DNA of 5,940 nucleotides from ZC4RG30 sp039929265 (lineage in GTDB: Bacteria > Pseudomonadota > Gammaproteobacteria > Steroidobacterales > Steroidobacteraceae): the NCBI GenBank assembly GCA_039929265.1, contig JBDSRN010000194.1:1-5940 (forward strand). The letters run 5' to 3'. The notes below the pieces were generated by a model. That model did not search any database and was not told where the DNA came from. It saw only the letters and a program-made list of their open reading frames with translations. Positions within the stretch are counted from its first letter, which is position 1. Each line of letters starts with the position of its first letter. Shown one piece after another: positions 1-5,940 of the stretch. A program made the translations under genes and the position numbers.

Positions 1-4
1 AGAT

Positions 5-16
5 TTGTCCGGACAA
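5..16. promoter_or_regulatory. Perfect 12-bp palindrome, candidate operator
   Basis: The sequence TTGTCCGGACAA is its own reverse complement over all 12 bases. It lies in an AT-richer stretch just upstream of the first start codons of the cluster, where a regulator would bind. Short GTC/GAC-centred palindromes of this kind are typical of GntR-type and some other dimeric helix-turn-helix repressors, but the regulator family is an inference. I could not fit a convincing -35/-10 pair around it; the core promoter may lie left of the window. A 12-bp palindrome can also occur by chance. Confidence 0.4.
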
Positions 17-46
17 TCATACATACATCAACGTGAACAATAACTC

Positions 47-52
47 GGGGGA
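47..52 (+). promoter_or_regulatory. Purine-rich ribosome binding site candidate for the small ORF
   Basis: GGGGGA ends three bases before the ATG at 56. The purine tract resembles a Shine-Dalgarno site, but the spacing is shorter than the usual 5-9 bases, so it gives only modest support for translation of the small ORF. Confidence 0.3.
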
Positions 53-55
53 AAC

Positions 56-214
56 ATGATCGGAAGAACCATGCGAATTCTGCGTGGCGTCACAACGACG
101 CTGACTGAGTGCAGAACGTTCCGATTACCATTCTCGGCAGATCAGTCGGACTCGCTGCAGCTCGGACGGTTCGTACCTAAGATGGCGGCACAGCAGCACG
201 AGGTCAACTTCTGA
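56..214 (+). CDS. Possible 52-residue small ORF ahead of the transporter
   Basis: An open frame runs from ATG 56 to TGA 212-214 and encodes 52 residues (begins MIGRTMRILRG, ends AQQHEVNF). It is basic at the start, has no membrane segment, and matches no family I recognise. Its stop overlaps the transporter start by one base (TGATG), the same kind of junction as in the rest of the cluster, and a purine-rich tract precedes its ATG. Against it: it contains rarer codons (AGA twice, TTA, CGA), the Shine-Dalgarno spacing is tight, and a 53-codon open frame in GC-rich DNA is not unusual. It may be a real small protein, a leader peptide that couples translation into the transporter, a decayed remnant, or simply 5' untranslated sequence. 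An internal ATG at 71 is another possible start. Confidence 0.35.
   Translation: MIGRTMRILRGVTTTLTECRTFRLPFSADQSDSLQLGRFVPKMAAQQHEVNF
200..204 (+). promoter_or_regulatory. Ribosome binding site for the MFS transporter
   Basis: GAGGT sits nine bases before the ATG at 214. It supports that start codon; the reading frame is closed by a TAA at 178-180 and has no other ATG between that stop and 214. Confidence 0.55.
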
Positions 215-1491
215 TGTCAGTCTCTCCTGGCGCTTTGAGCGGACACTCGGAGTTCAAACTAGGCGCCAGGCCGCTGGCTGCGGCATTGCTCGGGGTGGCG
301 TGCGGTGCATCGCCCCTCCCGTTCAATGTTCTGCCGCTGGTGATGGGACCGATCAACAAGGAGTTCGGCTGGGACTTTGCAGCGATCAGCGCGGGCGTCA
401 CGATCTTCGGGATCATCGCTGCGCTGCTCGCGCCTGTGTATGGCGGACTCGCTGACAGATTCGGTGTCCGCCCTGTCGCGCTGATCTCCCTCTTCGTATT
501 CGGTGTCGTCTTCGGCGGCTTCTATTTTCTGCCTGGCTCGTTGTCCGGCTACTGGTTGTTCTGGGCCGTGCTCGGTGCGATCGGCATTGGCTCAACGCCG
601 GTGACATGGAGCCGCGCGATCAGTCTGTGGTTCAATCGTAACCGCGGACTGGCGCTTGGCATCATGCTGCTGGGAACAAGCCTCTCGGCGCTCATCGTCC
701 CGCAGATCGCACAATGGGCAATTGTGGCGGGCGGATGGCGTCTCGCCTTTCCAGCAGCCGCCCTGCTGCCGCTGCTGATCGCATTACCTGTCGGATTGCT
801 CTGGTTTCGTGAGCCCCGCGTCGAGGAACGCCCTCCAGGCGTTTCGGGCGTTGACGGCAAGGTTGCAGGCCTCACGCTGACACAGGCGTTTCGCAACTAT
901 CGTTTCTGGATGCTGCATGGGTCAATCCTGATGATCGCCCTCGCGTACGGCGGCGCTCATATTCATATCGCGCAGATCGTCGGTCTGCATGGATTCTCTG
1001 CACAAGTTGGCGCCAGCGTTCTGGGCGTGGTGGCACTGGGCATTCTCGCTGGCCGATTGATCGTTGGTCTTCTGTTCGATCGCTTCTGGGCACCCGGCAT
1101 CGCCTTCCCGGCACTGCTGCTGCCAGCACTTGCCTGCTGGTTGTTGATGGGAACCGAAACCAGTCTGCCACTGGTCATGACCGGTGCTTTTCTGCTCGGC
1201 TTTGCGGCGGGAGCCGAGTCCGATGTCATCGCCTTCCTGGCAGCGAAATATTTTGGTATGGCGCAATACGGTCGCATCTACGGCGCGCTCTACATGCCCT
1301 TCGGCATCGGCTCCGCGATCTCGCCCATAATTTACGGCACCGTGCGCGACCGGACAGGGAGTTACGACTCGATGCTGGTCGCCGCGATGGTGCTCTTCGC
1401 GGTTGGAGGCGCATTGCTCTTGCCGCTGGGTCGCTATCCGGATTCGCGTAGTGAAGTCAGCGGCCCGCTCGTGTCCGCCGAAACTCATTGA
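214..1491 (+). CDS. MFS transporter, 12 transmembrane helices
   Basis: This 425-residue inner-membrane protein is a major facilitator superfamily permease of normal length. About twelve hydrophobic segments can be traced (roughly residues 19-43, 57-76, 87-106, 112-132, 143-166, 173-197, 230-255, 264-288, 294-312, 317-336, 352-376 and 385-405), with a polar central loop at 198-229. The loop between helices 2 and 3 carries the MFS signature GGLADRFGVR (77-86, with Asp81, Arg82 and Arg86), and a related GRLIVGLLFDR (280-290) follows helix 8, as expected from the internal duplication. The overall style resembles oxalate/formate- or monocarboxylate-type permeases, so uptake of a small organic acid or aromatic acid is plausible, but the substrate cannot be read from sequence. 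It ends one base before the flavin oxidoreductase start, suggesting that it supplies (or exports) the compound handled by the downstream enzymes. Confidence 0.93.
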   Translation: MSVSPGALSGHSEFKLGARPLAAALLGVACGASPLPFNVLPLVMGPINKEFGWDFAAISAGVTIFGIIAALLAPVYGGLADRFGVRPVALISLFVFGVVFGGFYFLPGSLSGYWLFWAVLGAIGIGSTPVTWSRAISLWFNRNRGLALGIMLLGTSLSALIVPQIAQWAIVAGGWRLAFPAAALLPLLIALPVGLLWFREPRVEERPPGVSGVDGKVAGLTLTQAFRNYRFWMLHGSILMIALAYGGAHIHIAQIVGLHGFSAQVGASVLGVVALGILAGRLIVGLLFDRFWAPGIAFPALLLPALACWLLMGTETSLPLVMTGAFLLGFAAGAESDVIAFLAAKYFGMAQYGRIYGALYMPFGIGSAISPIIYGTVRDRTGSYDSMLVAAMVLFAVGGALLLPLGRYPDSRSEVSGPLVSAETH

Positions 1492-1492
1492 T

Positions 1493-3043
1493 ATGTCTCA
1501 AACCGGAACTGACGCGCTGGTGCCGATCACAGCAGCCGTGGGCACACCGGCCCTGGTGACCGATCCTGCCGAACTGCGTTACTACTCGCAGGACGTGTAC
1601 AGCACCGGACCTGCGGTGCTCGCGGTATTCCGGCCGACCAGCAAACAGATGCTCGCACTCGGTGTTGCAGCCGCGACCACTGCAGGCGTTGCGATTGTTC
1701 CGCGCGGCGGCGGAATGAGCTACACCGGCGGCTACCTTGCCCCGGCGCCCGGCGCACTCCTGATCGACACGGCCGCAATGAATGACATCCTCGATATCAA
1801 CGAAGAGGATATGACAGTCACTGTCGAAGCCGGATGCAGCTGGGACAAGCTTCATCGCGCGCTCAAGCCGAAAGGATTGCGAGCGCTGGCTTGGGGCACC
1901 TTGTCCGGCATCAATGCCACTGTCGGCGGCGGCATGAGTCAGAACGGGGTCTTCTGGGGCGCAGCAGGCGGAACTGTGGTCGATGCAGCCATCAGTTTCG
2001 AAGTGGTGTTGGCGGATGGTACCCTCGTCTCCACGGGCAGCAGTTTTTTCCGGCCGTTCGGTCCCGACATTACCGGATTGTTTGCGGCTGACTGCGGAGC
2101 ATTTGGCGTGAAAGCAACCGTCACGTTGCAGCTGGTGCGCGAAGGCAAATGCTTCGCGCATGGCTCGTTCGCCTTTCGCGATGCAGTTGCTTATTTCGGC
2201 GCGATGAGCGCAGTGGCGCGTGATGGTCTCGCTGCCGAATCCTTTGGCTTCGACCCTTTCCTGCAGTCTCAGCGCATGAAACGCGACAGCCTGAGCCACG
2301 ACGCGAAATCGCTGGTTAACATGATGAAGGCGCAGGGTTCAGCGTGGAAGGCATTGAAGGAAGGTGCGAAAGTCGTCGCCGCGGGACGCTCCTTTCTCGA
2401 CGACGTGCCCTTCTCGCTGCATGTGATCTGTGAAGGCCGCTATCAGCACACGGTGGATGCGGACCTGAAGGCCATTGAAGCCATCGCCAATCAACACGGT
2501 GGCCACAGCATCGAGAACACGATTCCGAAAATCCTGCGGGCTAATCCGTTTCCCCCCGTCAACTCCATGGTCGGACCGGAAGGCGAACGCTGGGTGCCCG
2601 TTCACGGCTTCCTGCCGCACAGCCGGCTGGTCGAAGGCTGGAATCGCATCCAGTCGCTGTTCAGCGAACATAAGGCGGCGATGTCCGCCGCTGGCGTGAG
2701 CGCCGGTGCCATGCTGGCTGCTGTCAGCCGTTCGACCTGTCTGATCGAACCGGTGTTCTTCTGGCCCGATGCGCTTGAGGATATCCATTGTCGGTCGCTC
2801 GAACCGGATCACCTCGCGAAACTGAAACGCTTTCCGGTCAATGCCGAATCTCGCGCACTGGTCGGCACGCTGCGTACGGCCATTGTTGGCATCTTTCAGG
2901 AGCTAAAGGCCACGCATCTGCAGGTCGCGCGCACGTATCCACTCAGGTCAGCCAGCGATCCGCGAGCGTGGGAATTGCTGCAGACCATCAAACGCGCCGT
3001 TGATCCGCACAACCTCATGAATCCCGGCAGCTTGGGGCTATGA
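1493..3043 (+). CDS. FAD-binding oxidoreductase (GlcD/VAO-type FAD-linked oxidase)
   Basis: This 516-residue cytoplasmic-looking flavoenzyme has the two-domain plan of the PCMH/VAO superfamily. The FAD-binding domain spans about 40-215: the start VFRPTSKQM (45-53), the pyrophosphate loop PRGGGMSYTGG (70-80), and the second FAD-contacting stretch with GTLSGINATVGGGMSQNG (135-152) and VVLADGTLVSTGS (171-183). The C-terminal substrate domain ends with the family hallmark DPHNLMNPG (504-512). In the FAD loop, Met75 stands where some relatives have a flavin-linking His, so that type of covalent FAD attachment is unlikely; attachment through a C-terminal-domain His cannot be excluded. Relatives oxidise 2-hydroxy acids or phenolic/alcohol substrates and pass electrons to oxygen or the respiratory chain; the substrate here is unknown. 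The ATG at 1493 is chosen because it follows the transporter stop by one base and fits the family N terminus; longer in-frame starts would overlap the transporter. No clear Shine-Dalgarno is present, so coupling is likely. Confidence 0.92.
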   Translation: MSQTGTDALVPITAAVGTPALVTDPAELRYYSQDVYSTGPAVLAVFRPTSKQMLALGVAAATTAGVAIVPRGGGMSYTGGYLAPAPGALLIDTAAMNDILDINEEDMTVTVEAGCSWDKLHRALKPKGLRALAWGTLSGINATVGGGMSQNGVFWGAAGGTVVDAAISFEVVLADGTLVSTGSSFFRPFGPDITGLFAADCGAFGVKATVTLQLVREGKCFAHGSFAFRDAVAYFGAMSAVARDGLAAESFGFDPFLQSQRMKRDSLSHDAKSLVNMMKAQGSAWKALKEGAKVVAAGRSFLDDVPFSLHVICEGRYQHTVDADLKAIEAIANQHGGHSIENTIPKILRANPFPPVNSMVGPEGERWVPVHGFLPHSRLVEGWNRIQSLFSEHKAAMSAAGVSAGAMLAAVSRSTCLIEPVFFWPDALEDIHCRSLEPDHLAKLKRFPVNAESRALVGTLRTAIVGIFQELKATHLQVARTYPLRSASDPRAWELLQTIKRAVDPHNLMNPGSLGL

Positions 3044-4191
3044 TCCGTGTCGACCGCAGACAAACGCTCGTAGGCATGATGGCGGCAGGTCTTGCGCGCG
3101 CGAACGAAGCTCCGCTGTCTGATGGTGTTGCAGCAATGACTCCAGTCAAGTCCTTCACGGCCCTGGCCCTGCAGATTGCAGCGCGATCGGTGGAACGCGC
3201 CGCAGACCGCACCGCCGCCAGCACACAGATGCTCGCGATGATCGAAGAGATCGGCACCAAGCTGCGATCCTCCGGCATCTTCATTCAGCAATATGGCGGC
3301 AGCCCGGTGAAGCTTGTCGTGCTGCCAGAATATTTCCTTACCAGCTATCCCGGCCGCATTTCAATCCCTGCTTTTGCTGACAAGGCTGCGCTGGACATCG
3401 ATGGTCCTGAATATCAGGCGCTCGGCAAGATCGCCGCAGCACAGCAACTTTTTCTGGCGGGTAATGCCTATGAGCGCGATGCGCATTTCCCCGGTATCTA
3501 TTTCCAGACGAGCTTCGTGATTGCGCCCAACGGCAACGTGGTGCTGCGCTATCGCCGTCTCAATTCAATGTTTGCGCCGACGCCGCATGATGTCTGGTCC
3601 AGGTATCTGGATATCTACGGTCTTGATGGCGTATTCCCGGTGGCTCGCACCGAGATCGGCAATCTCGCCGCCATCGCATCCGAAGAGATTCTTTATCCTG
3701 AGATTGCACGCGCCCATGCGCTGCGTGGTGCCGAGATCTTTGTTCACAGCTCGTCTGAAATCGGCTCGCCGCTCGCCACGCCAAAGGCAATTGCCAGGCG
3801 TGCGCGCGCCTTCGAGAATATCGCCTACGTCGTGTCGGCCAACACTGCAGGCATCGAAGGCACGACAATGCCGCTCGCCTCGGCCGACGGCAATTCGATG
3901 ATCGTCGACTACAAGGGCAGCGTGCTTGCAGAATCGAACAGCGGTGAGACCTTCACGGCTTTCGCCGACGTCGACCTGAACGCCCTGCGCGCACATCGGC
4001 GCAAACCTGCGATGATCAACTTTCTCGCGCGCCAGCGCCTGGAACTGTTTGCACCCGTTTACGGCGGCAAGCCAGTGCAGCCCGCGGACAGTCTGCTCGA
4101 GAACGGCGCAGTCAAAGTCCCTGATCGCGACCATTTTCTGCGCGTTCAGCAACAGGTTATCGAACGCCTCACGAAGGAGGGCTTGATATGA
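3040..4191 (+). CDS. Nitrilase-fold (carbon-nitrogen hydrolase family) protein with substituted catalytic residues
   Basis: This 383-residue protein has the nitrilase/amidase superfamily fold. The Glu motif is intact (VVLPEYF, Glu97), as is the supporting Glu of GNAYERD (Glu145). Other hallmarks are RRARAFENIAYVVSAN (253-268) and GNSMIVDYKGSVLAES (284-299). The two remaining triad positions differ: the Lys of the usual YRK is Arg173 in LRYRRLN, and the nucleophilic Cys of the usual ICYDxxxPE is Ser214 in IASEEILYPE (codon TCC at 3679-3681). Standard thiol-dependent amide or nitrile hydrolysis is therefore doubtful; it may be a non-catalytic paralogue, or a variant using Ser or other chemistry. 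Residues 1-25 (DRRQTLVGMMAAGLARANEA) resemble a twin-arginine leader, though the hydrophobic core is short; a cytosolic form could start at Met33 (3136), close to where the conserved fold begins. Its ATG overlaps the oxidoreductase stop (ATGA). Confidence 0.9.
   Translation: MIRVDRRQTLVGMMAAGLARANEAPLSDGVAAMTPVKSFTALALQIAARSVERAADRTAASTQMLAMIEEIGTKLRSSGIFIQQYGGSPVKLVVLPEYFLTSYPGRISIPAFADKAALDIDGPEYQALGKIAAAQQLFLAGNAYERDAHFPGIYFQTSFVIAPNGNVVLRYRRLNSMFAPTPHDVWSRYLDIYGLDGVFPVARTEIGNLAAIASEEILYPEIARAHALRGAEIFVHSSSEIGSPLATPKAIARRARAFENIAYVVSANTAGIEGTTMPLASADGNSMIVDYKGSVLAESNSGETFTAFADVDLNALRAHRRKPAMINFLARQRLELFAPVYGGKPVQPADSLLENGAVKVPDRDHFLRVQQQVIERLTKEGLI
4174..4180 (+). promoter_or_regulatory. 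Strong Shine-Dalgarno for the methyltransferase
   Basis: AAGGAGG, a near-ideal match to the 16S rRNA 3' end, lies inside the last codons of the nitrilase-fold gene, seven bases before ATG 4188. It fixes that start and is the strongest ribosome binding site in the window, so this gene may be translated well in its own right and not only by coupling. Confidence 0.8.
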
Positions 4192-5387
4192 AGCGCGAAG
4201 AAGTGCCACCGCCCTACACCGCCGTGGCCCGCCACGATGTCTTTCCAGAGGCTACGCATGATGAAGCTGCGCGCTTCAATTTCGTGACAGCCATGAACAA
4301 GTACCTCTCAGGCCCGGTCGGCGCAGGCAACAAACTCGCTTACGACAAACGTGTCCTGCCTGCTTTCCGCGCCGAACACGGTCGCGATCCGCAGAATCGC
4401 TTCGAGATTCGCCATGCCATGAATCGCGATCCCTGGCATCGCTTTTGGTCGGCCTGCAGGCGCAACACCATGGAAATGCGGCAGCAGAACGGCCGCTCGA
4501 TTACGTTGCGCCAGCTGGATAAACTCGACGCGCGAGCACGCCAGCTCAATGAAGGCCGTTCGACGTTGCAACTGGATCCTGCAGTGACAATTCCTCGCTA
4601 TCAGAATGCGGTGGACATCCACTGCATGCCTGGCTCCTATCATGGCGAACAACGCAAAGGCGATGTCTCTGCCGGCGCCAACTATGACTGCGGAATTTTC
4701 GCGACGACCGGTGGCGGACTGGGAGCACTTTCCGATGGCGGTGGCCAGGCGCTCGTCAAATGGATCAGGAAAGAGCGTCCCGGCTGGCAGCCGAAGCGCA
4801 TCCTCGATATCGGCTGCACCATCGGCCACAACATCGTGCCTGTGGCACTGGCCTTTCCCGACGCGGAGGTGATCGCGATCGATACCGCGGCGCCGGTGCT
4901 GCGCTACGGTCATGCCCGTGCTCAGGCGCTGGGCGCGAAGAATCTCCACTTTATTCAGATGAACGCGGAAGACCTCAGCCGCTTTCCCGACGGCCATTTC
5001 GATTGGGTGCAGACCACCATGTTCCTGCACGAGCTGTCAGGAAAGTCACTGCCGAAAATTGTGCGCGAAGCCGAACGCGTTCTTGCGCCCAGTGGCCTGA
5101 TGCTGCACCTCGAGCAACCGCAGTATTCCGATGACATGCCGCTCTTTGAACAGTTCATCCGCGACTGGGATGCCTTCAACAACAACGAGCCCTTCTGGTC
5201 GGCCATGCACGCGATGGATCTGAAGCAGGTCATGGCGGATGCAGGCCTGCCGCGAAGCAGTCAGTTTGTGACGGGCGTGCGTGCGGTGGTCGATAGCACG
5301 GTGTTTCCCGAAGCGCCATCGGGCGAGAACGAAGATCATGGCCGCGCCGCGGTCTGGAATGCTTACGGAGCTTGGAAACCATCATGA
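4188..5387 (+). CDS. SAM-dependent class I methyltransferase with an unrecognised N-terminal domain
   Basis: In this 399-residue protein the C-terminal half (about 200-365) is a class I methyltransferase of the Methyltransf_11/25 type. SAM-binding motif I is ILDIGCTIGHN (205-215; Asp207, Gly209, Gly213, with Thr211 where a Gly is common), followed by VIAIDTA (228-234; Asp232 would contact the SAM ribose), MNAEDLSRFPDGHFDWV (258-274), FLHELS (279-284) and ERVLAPSGLMLHLEQ (296-310). Residues 1-195 are not a family I recognise. They are largely hydrophilic, with many aromatic, His and Arg residues and a conserved-looking stretch around DIHCMPGSYHGEQRKGD (143-159) and a Gly-rich segment (TTGGGLGALSDGGG, 173-186). 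They could recognise the substrate. The acceptor (O, N, S or C) cannot be predicted. The start overlaps the preceding stop (ATGA) and is backed by a near-ideal Shine-Dalgarno site. Confidence 0.9.
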   Translation: MKREEVPPPYTAVARHDVFPEATHDEAARFNFVTAMNKYLSGPVGAGNKLAYDKRVLPAFRAEHGRDPQNRFEIRHAMNRDPWHRFWSACRRNTMEMRQQNGRSITLRQLDKLDARARQLNEGRSTLQLDPAVTIPRYQNAVDIHCMPGSYHGEQRKGDVSAGANYDCGIFATTGGGLGALSDGGGQALVKWIRKERPGWQPKRILDIGCTIGHNIVPVALAFPDAEVIAIDTAAPVLRYGHARAQALGAKNLHFIQMNAEDLSRFPDGHFDWVQTTMFLHELSGKSLPKIVREAERVLAPSGLMLHLEQPQYSDDMPLFEQFIRDWDAFNNNEPFWSAMHAMDLKQVMADAGLPRSSQFVTGVRAVVDSTVFPEAPSGENEDHGRAAVWNAYGAWKPS

Positions 5388-5746
5388 GCGACTCGAAACT
5401 TGACTGGATCGCAAACGCCGGGATGCGCGCTAAAGGTAGGCGCCCCGACTTCCTCGGCAACCCCACTGAAGAACGCATGCTTTCCATTCTTCTGGCAGTT
5501 GCCGGAGAAGTGTCAGTACTGAAAGAACGGCTCGACACCGTCGAGCGACTGCTTGAAAGCAAACGCACGATCAGCCGCGCTGACATCGAGGCCTACACGC
5601 CCGACAGCAATGCTGCCTATGAACGCGCGCTGATGACGCGCGAGTATCTTGCGAGAATCATGCGCGGCGTACAGCAGGATATGGAATCGATGCAGGTCGA
5701 CGAGCTGCCGGTTGCTGATATCAGCACCGATCTACGCGACAACTGA
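5384..5746 (+). CDS. Small helical protein of unknown function (120 residues)
   Basis: I do not recognise this protein. It is 120 residues, soluble, without signal peptide, membrane segment or cysteine. Residues 19-31 (GRRPDFLGNPTEE) are a polar, Pro-containing segment; residues 30-60 form an amphipathic helix with Leu/Ile/Val spacing suited to a short coiled coil (LAVAGEVSVLKERLDTVERLL, within which heptad positions are hydrophobic); a second helical, charged region runs from about 77 to 105. This suggests a dimerising or partner-binding accessory protein, not an enzyme, but that is inference. ATG 5384 is chosen because it overlaps the methyltransferase stop (ATGA), as elsewhere in the cluster, with GGAAA at 5374-5378 as a possible ribosome site; an in-frame TTG at 5372 is a less likely start. 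Confidence 0.8.
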   Translation: MSDSKLDWIANAGMRAKGRRPDFLGNPTEERMLSILLAVAGEVSVLKERLDTVERLLESKRTISRADIEAYTPDSNAAYERALMTREYLARIMRGVQQDMESMQVDELPVADISTDLRDN

Positions 5747-5940
5747 TGCAGCACCGCAGTATCAGCGGATTCGTCCGCTATACCTCGAAGAAGCCCAACC
5801 TGCTCGACCAGGAGCGTGGTCGCGAATGGTTCAGCTTCACCCATCATGCCGATGGCAGCACAATCTTTCGTGCGCGCTGCGAAATTCAAGAACCATCGCC
5901 TACGGTACTGCGCGATATTGTCTACGCGCTGGATAGCGAA
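5746..5940 (+). CDS. Unknown protein, 5' part only (runs off the right edge)
   Basis: An open frame starts at ATG 5746, overlapping the previous stop by one base (TGATG), and stays open for 65 codons to the window end. It begins MQHRSISGFVRYTSKKP and continues through GREWFSFTHHADGSTIF (25-41) and ARCEIQEPSPTVLRDIVYALDS (43-64, where a strand-like segment leads into a helix). The mix of alternating aromatic and polar residues suggests a beta-rich cytosolic protein. No family is recognised. Its position in the overlapping chain makes it very likely a genuine gene of the same operon; no Shine-Dalgarno is obvious, which fits translational coupling. The remainder lies outside the window. Confidence 0.75.
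   Translation, partial: MQHRSISGFVRYTSKKPNLLDQERGREWFSFTHHADGSTIFRARCEIQEPSPTVLRDIVYALDSE

Noticed and set aside
1..55. Sigma-70 promoter with TTGTCC (5-10) as -35 box
   Set aside because: At 16-18 base spacing there is no sequence resembling TATAAT; nearby TACATA and TACATC hexamers are at the wrong distance, so no promoter is called.
922..1488. 188-codon open frame on the minus strand opposite the transporter
   Set aside because: His/Gln/Arg-rich translation typical of antisense to membrane-protein codons; no motif.
1403..1492. Longer N terminus for the flavin oxidoreductase starting within the transporter gene
   Set aside because: The extra residues are Arg/Cys/Ser-rich and unlike the family N terminus, and would overlap the transporter by about 90 bases. 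ATG 1493 fits the operon pattern of minimal overlap.
1457..2299. 280-codon open frame on the minus strand across the start of the flavin oxidoreductase
   Set aside because: It is antisense to a gene with clear FAD-binding motifs. Its translation is rich in Arg, His, Gly, Cys and Ala without any domain, as expected for the reverse of GC-biased coding sequence.
3676..3684. Sequencing error as the cause of the missing nitrilase Cys
   Set aside because: A single-base change could convert Cys to Ser, but the Lys-to-Arg change at a second triad position and the intact frame make a genuine substituted protein more likely. It cannot be fully excluded without reads or homologues.
3565..4209. 214-codon open frame on the minus strand opposite the nitrilase-fold gene
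   Set aside because: The plus-strand frame has the family motifs throughout; the minus frame is a compositional shadow.
4308..5030. 240-codon open frame on the minus strand inside the methyltransferase gene
   Set aside because: It lies opposite a gene with clear SAM-binding motifs, has no recognisable domain, and no sign of its own promoter or ribosome site.

Overview
The window is a compact, single-direction (+ strand) gene cluster from a bacterium of fairly high GC. Codon choice (CTG/CTC Leu, CGC Arg, GCG/GCC Ala) and gene style suggest a proteobacterium, perhaps a sphingomonad-like alphaproteobacterium or an environmental gammaproteobacterium. Taxonomy is a guess from composition; there is no RNA gene or phylogenetic marker to settle it.

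Layout, left to right: a short AT-richer leader (1-55) with a perfect 12-bp palindrome that looks like a regulator operator; a possible 52-residue small ORF (56-214); a 12-helix MFS transporter (214-1491); an FAD-binding oxidoreductase of the GlcD/VAO type (1493-3043); a nitrilase-fold protein whose catalytic Lys and Cys are replaced by Arg and Ser (3040-4191); a 399-residue protein with a C-terminal SAM-dependent methyltransferase domain and an unrecognised N-terminal half (4188-5387); a 120-residue conserved-looking helical protein (5384-5746); and the first 65 codons of a further unrecognised gene that leaves the window (5746 onward).

Every junction is a stop/start overlap (ATGA or TGATG) or a 1-base gap, so the genes are almost certainly one transcript with coupled translation. 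No terminator, internal promoter, tRNA, rRNA, mobile element, CRISPR array or long repeat was seen. The gene set (importer, flavin oxidase, nitrilase-like protein, methyltransferase, two small proteins) reads as an accessory metabolic operon, most simply uptake and oxidative processing of a small organic acid or aromatic compound; the substrate cannot be named from sequence.

The most noteworthy points are the catalytically substituted nitrilase-fold protein with a possible twin-arginine leader, the uncharacterised N-terminal half of the methyltransferase, and the small unknown proteins locked into the same translational chain.
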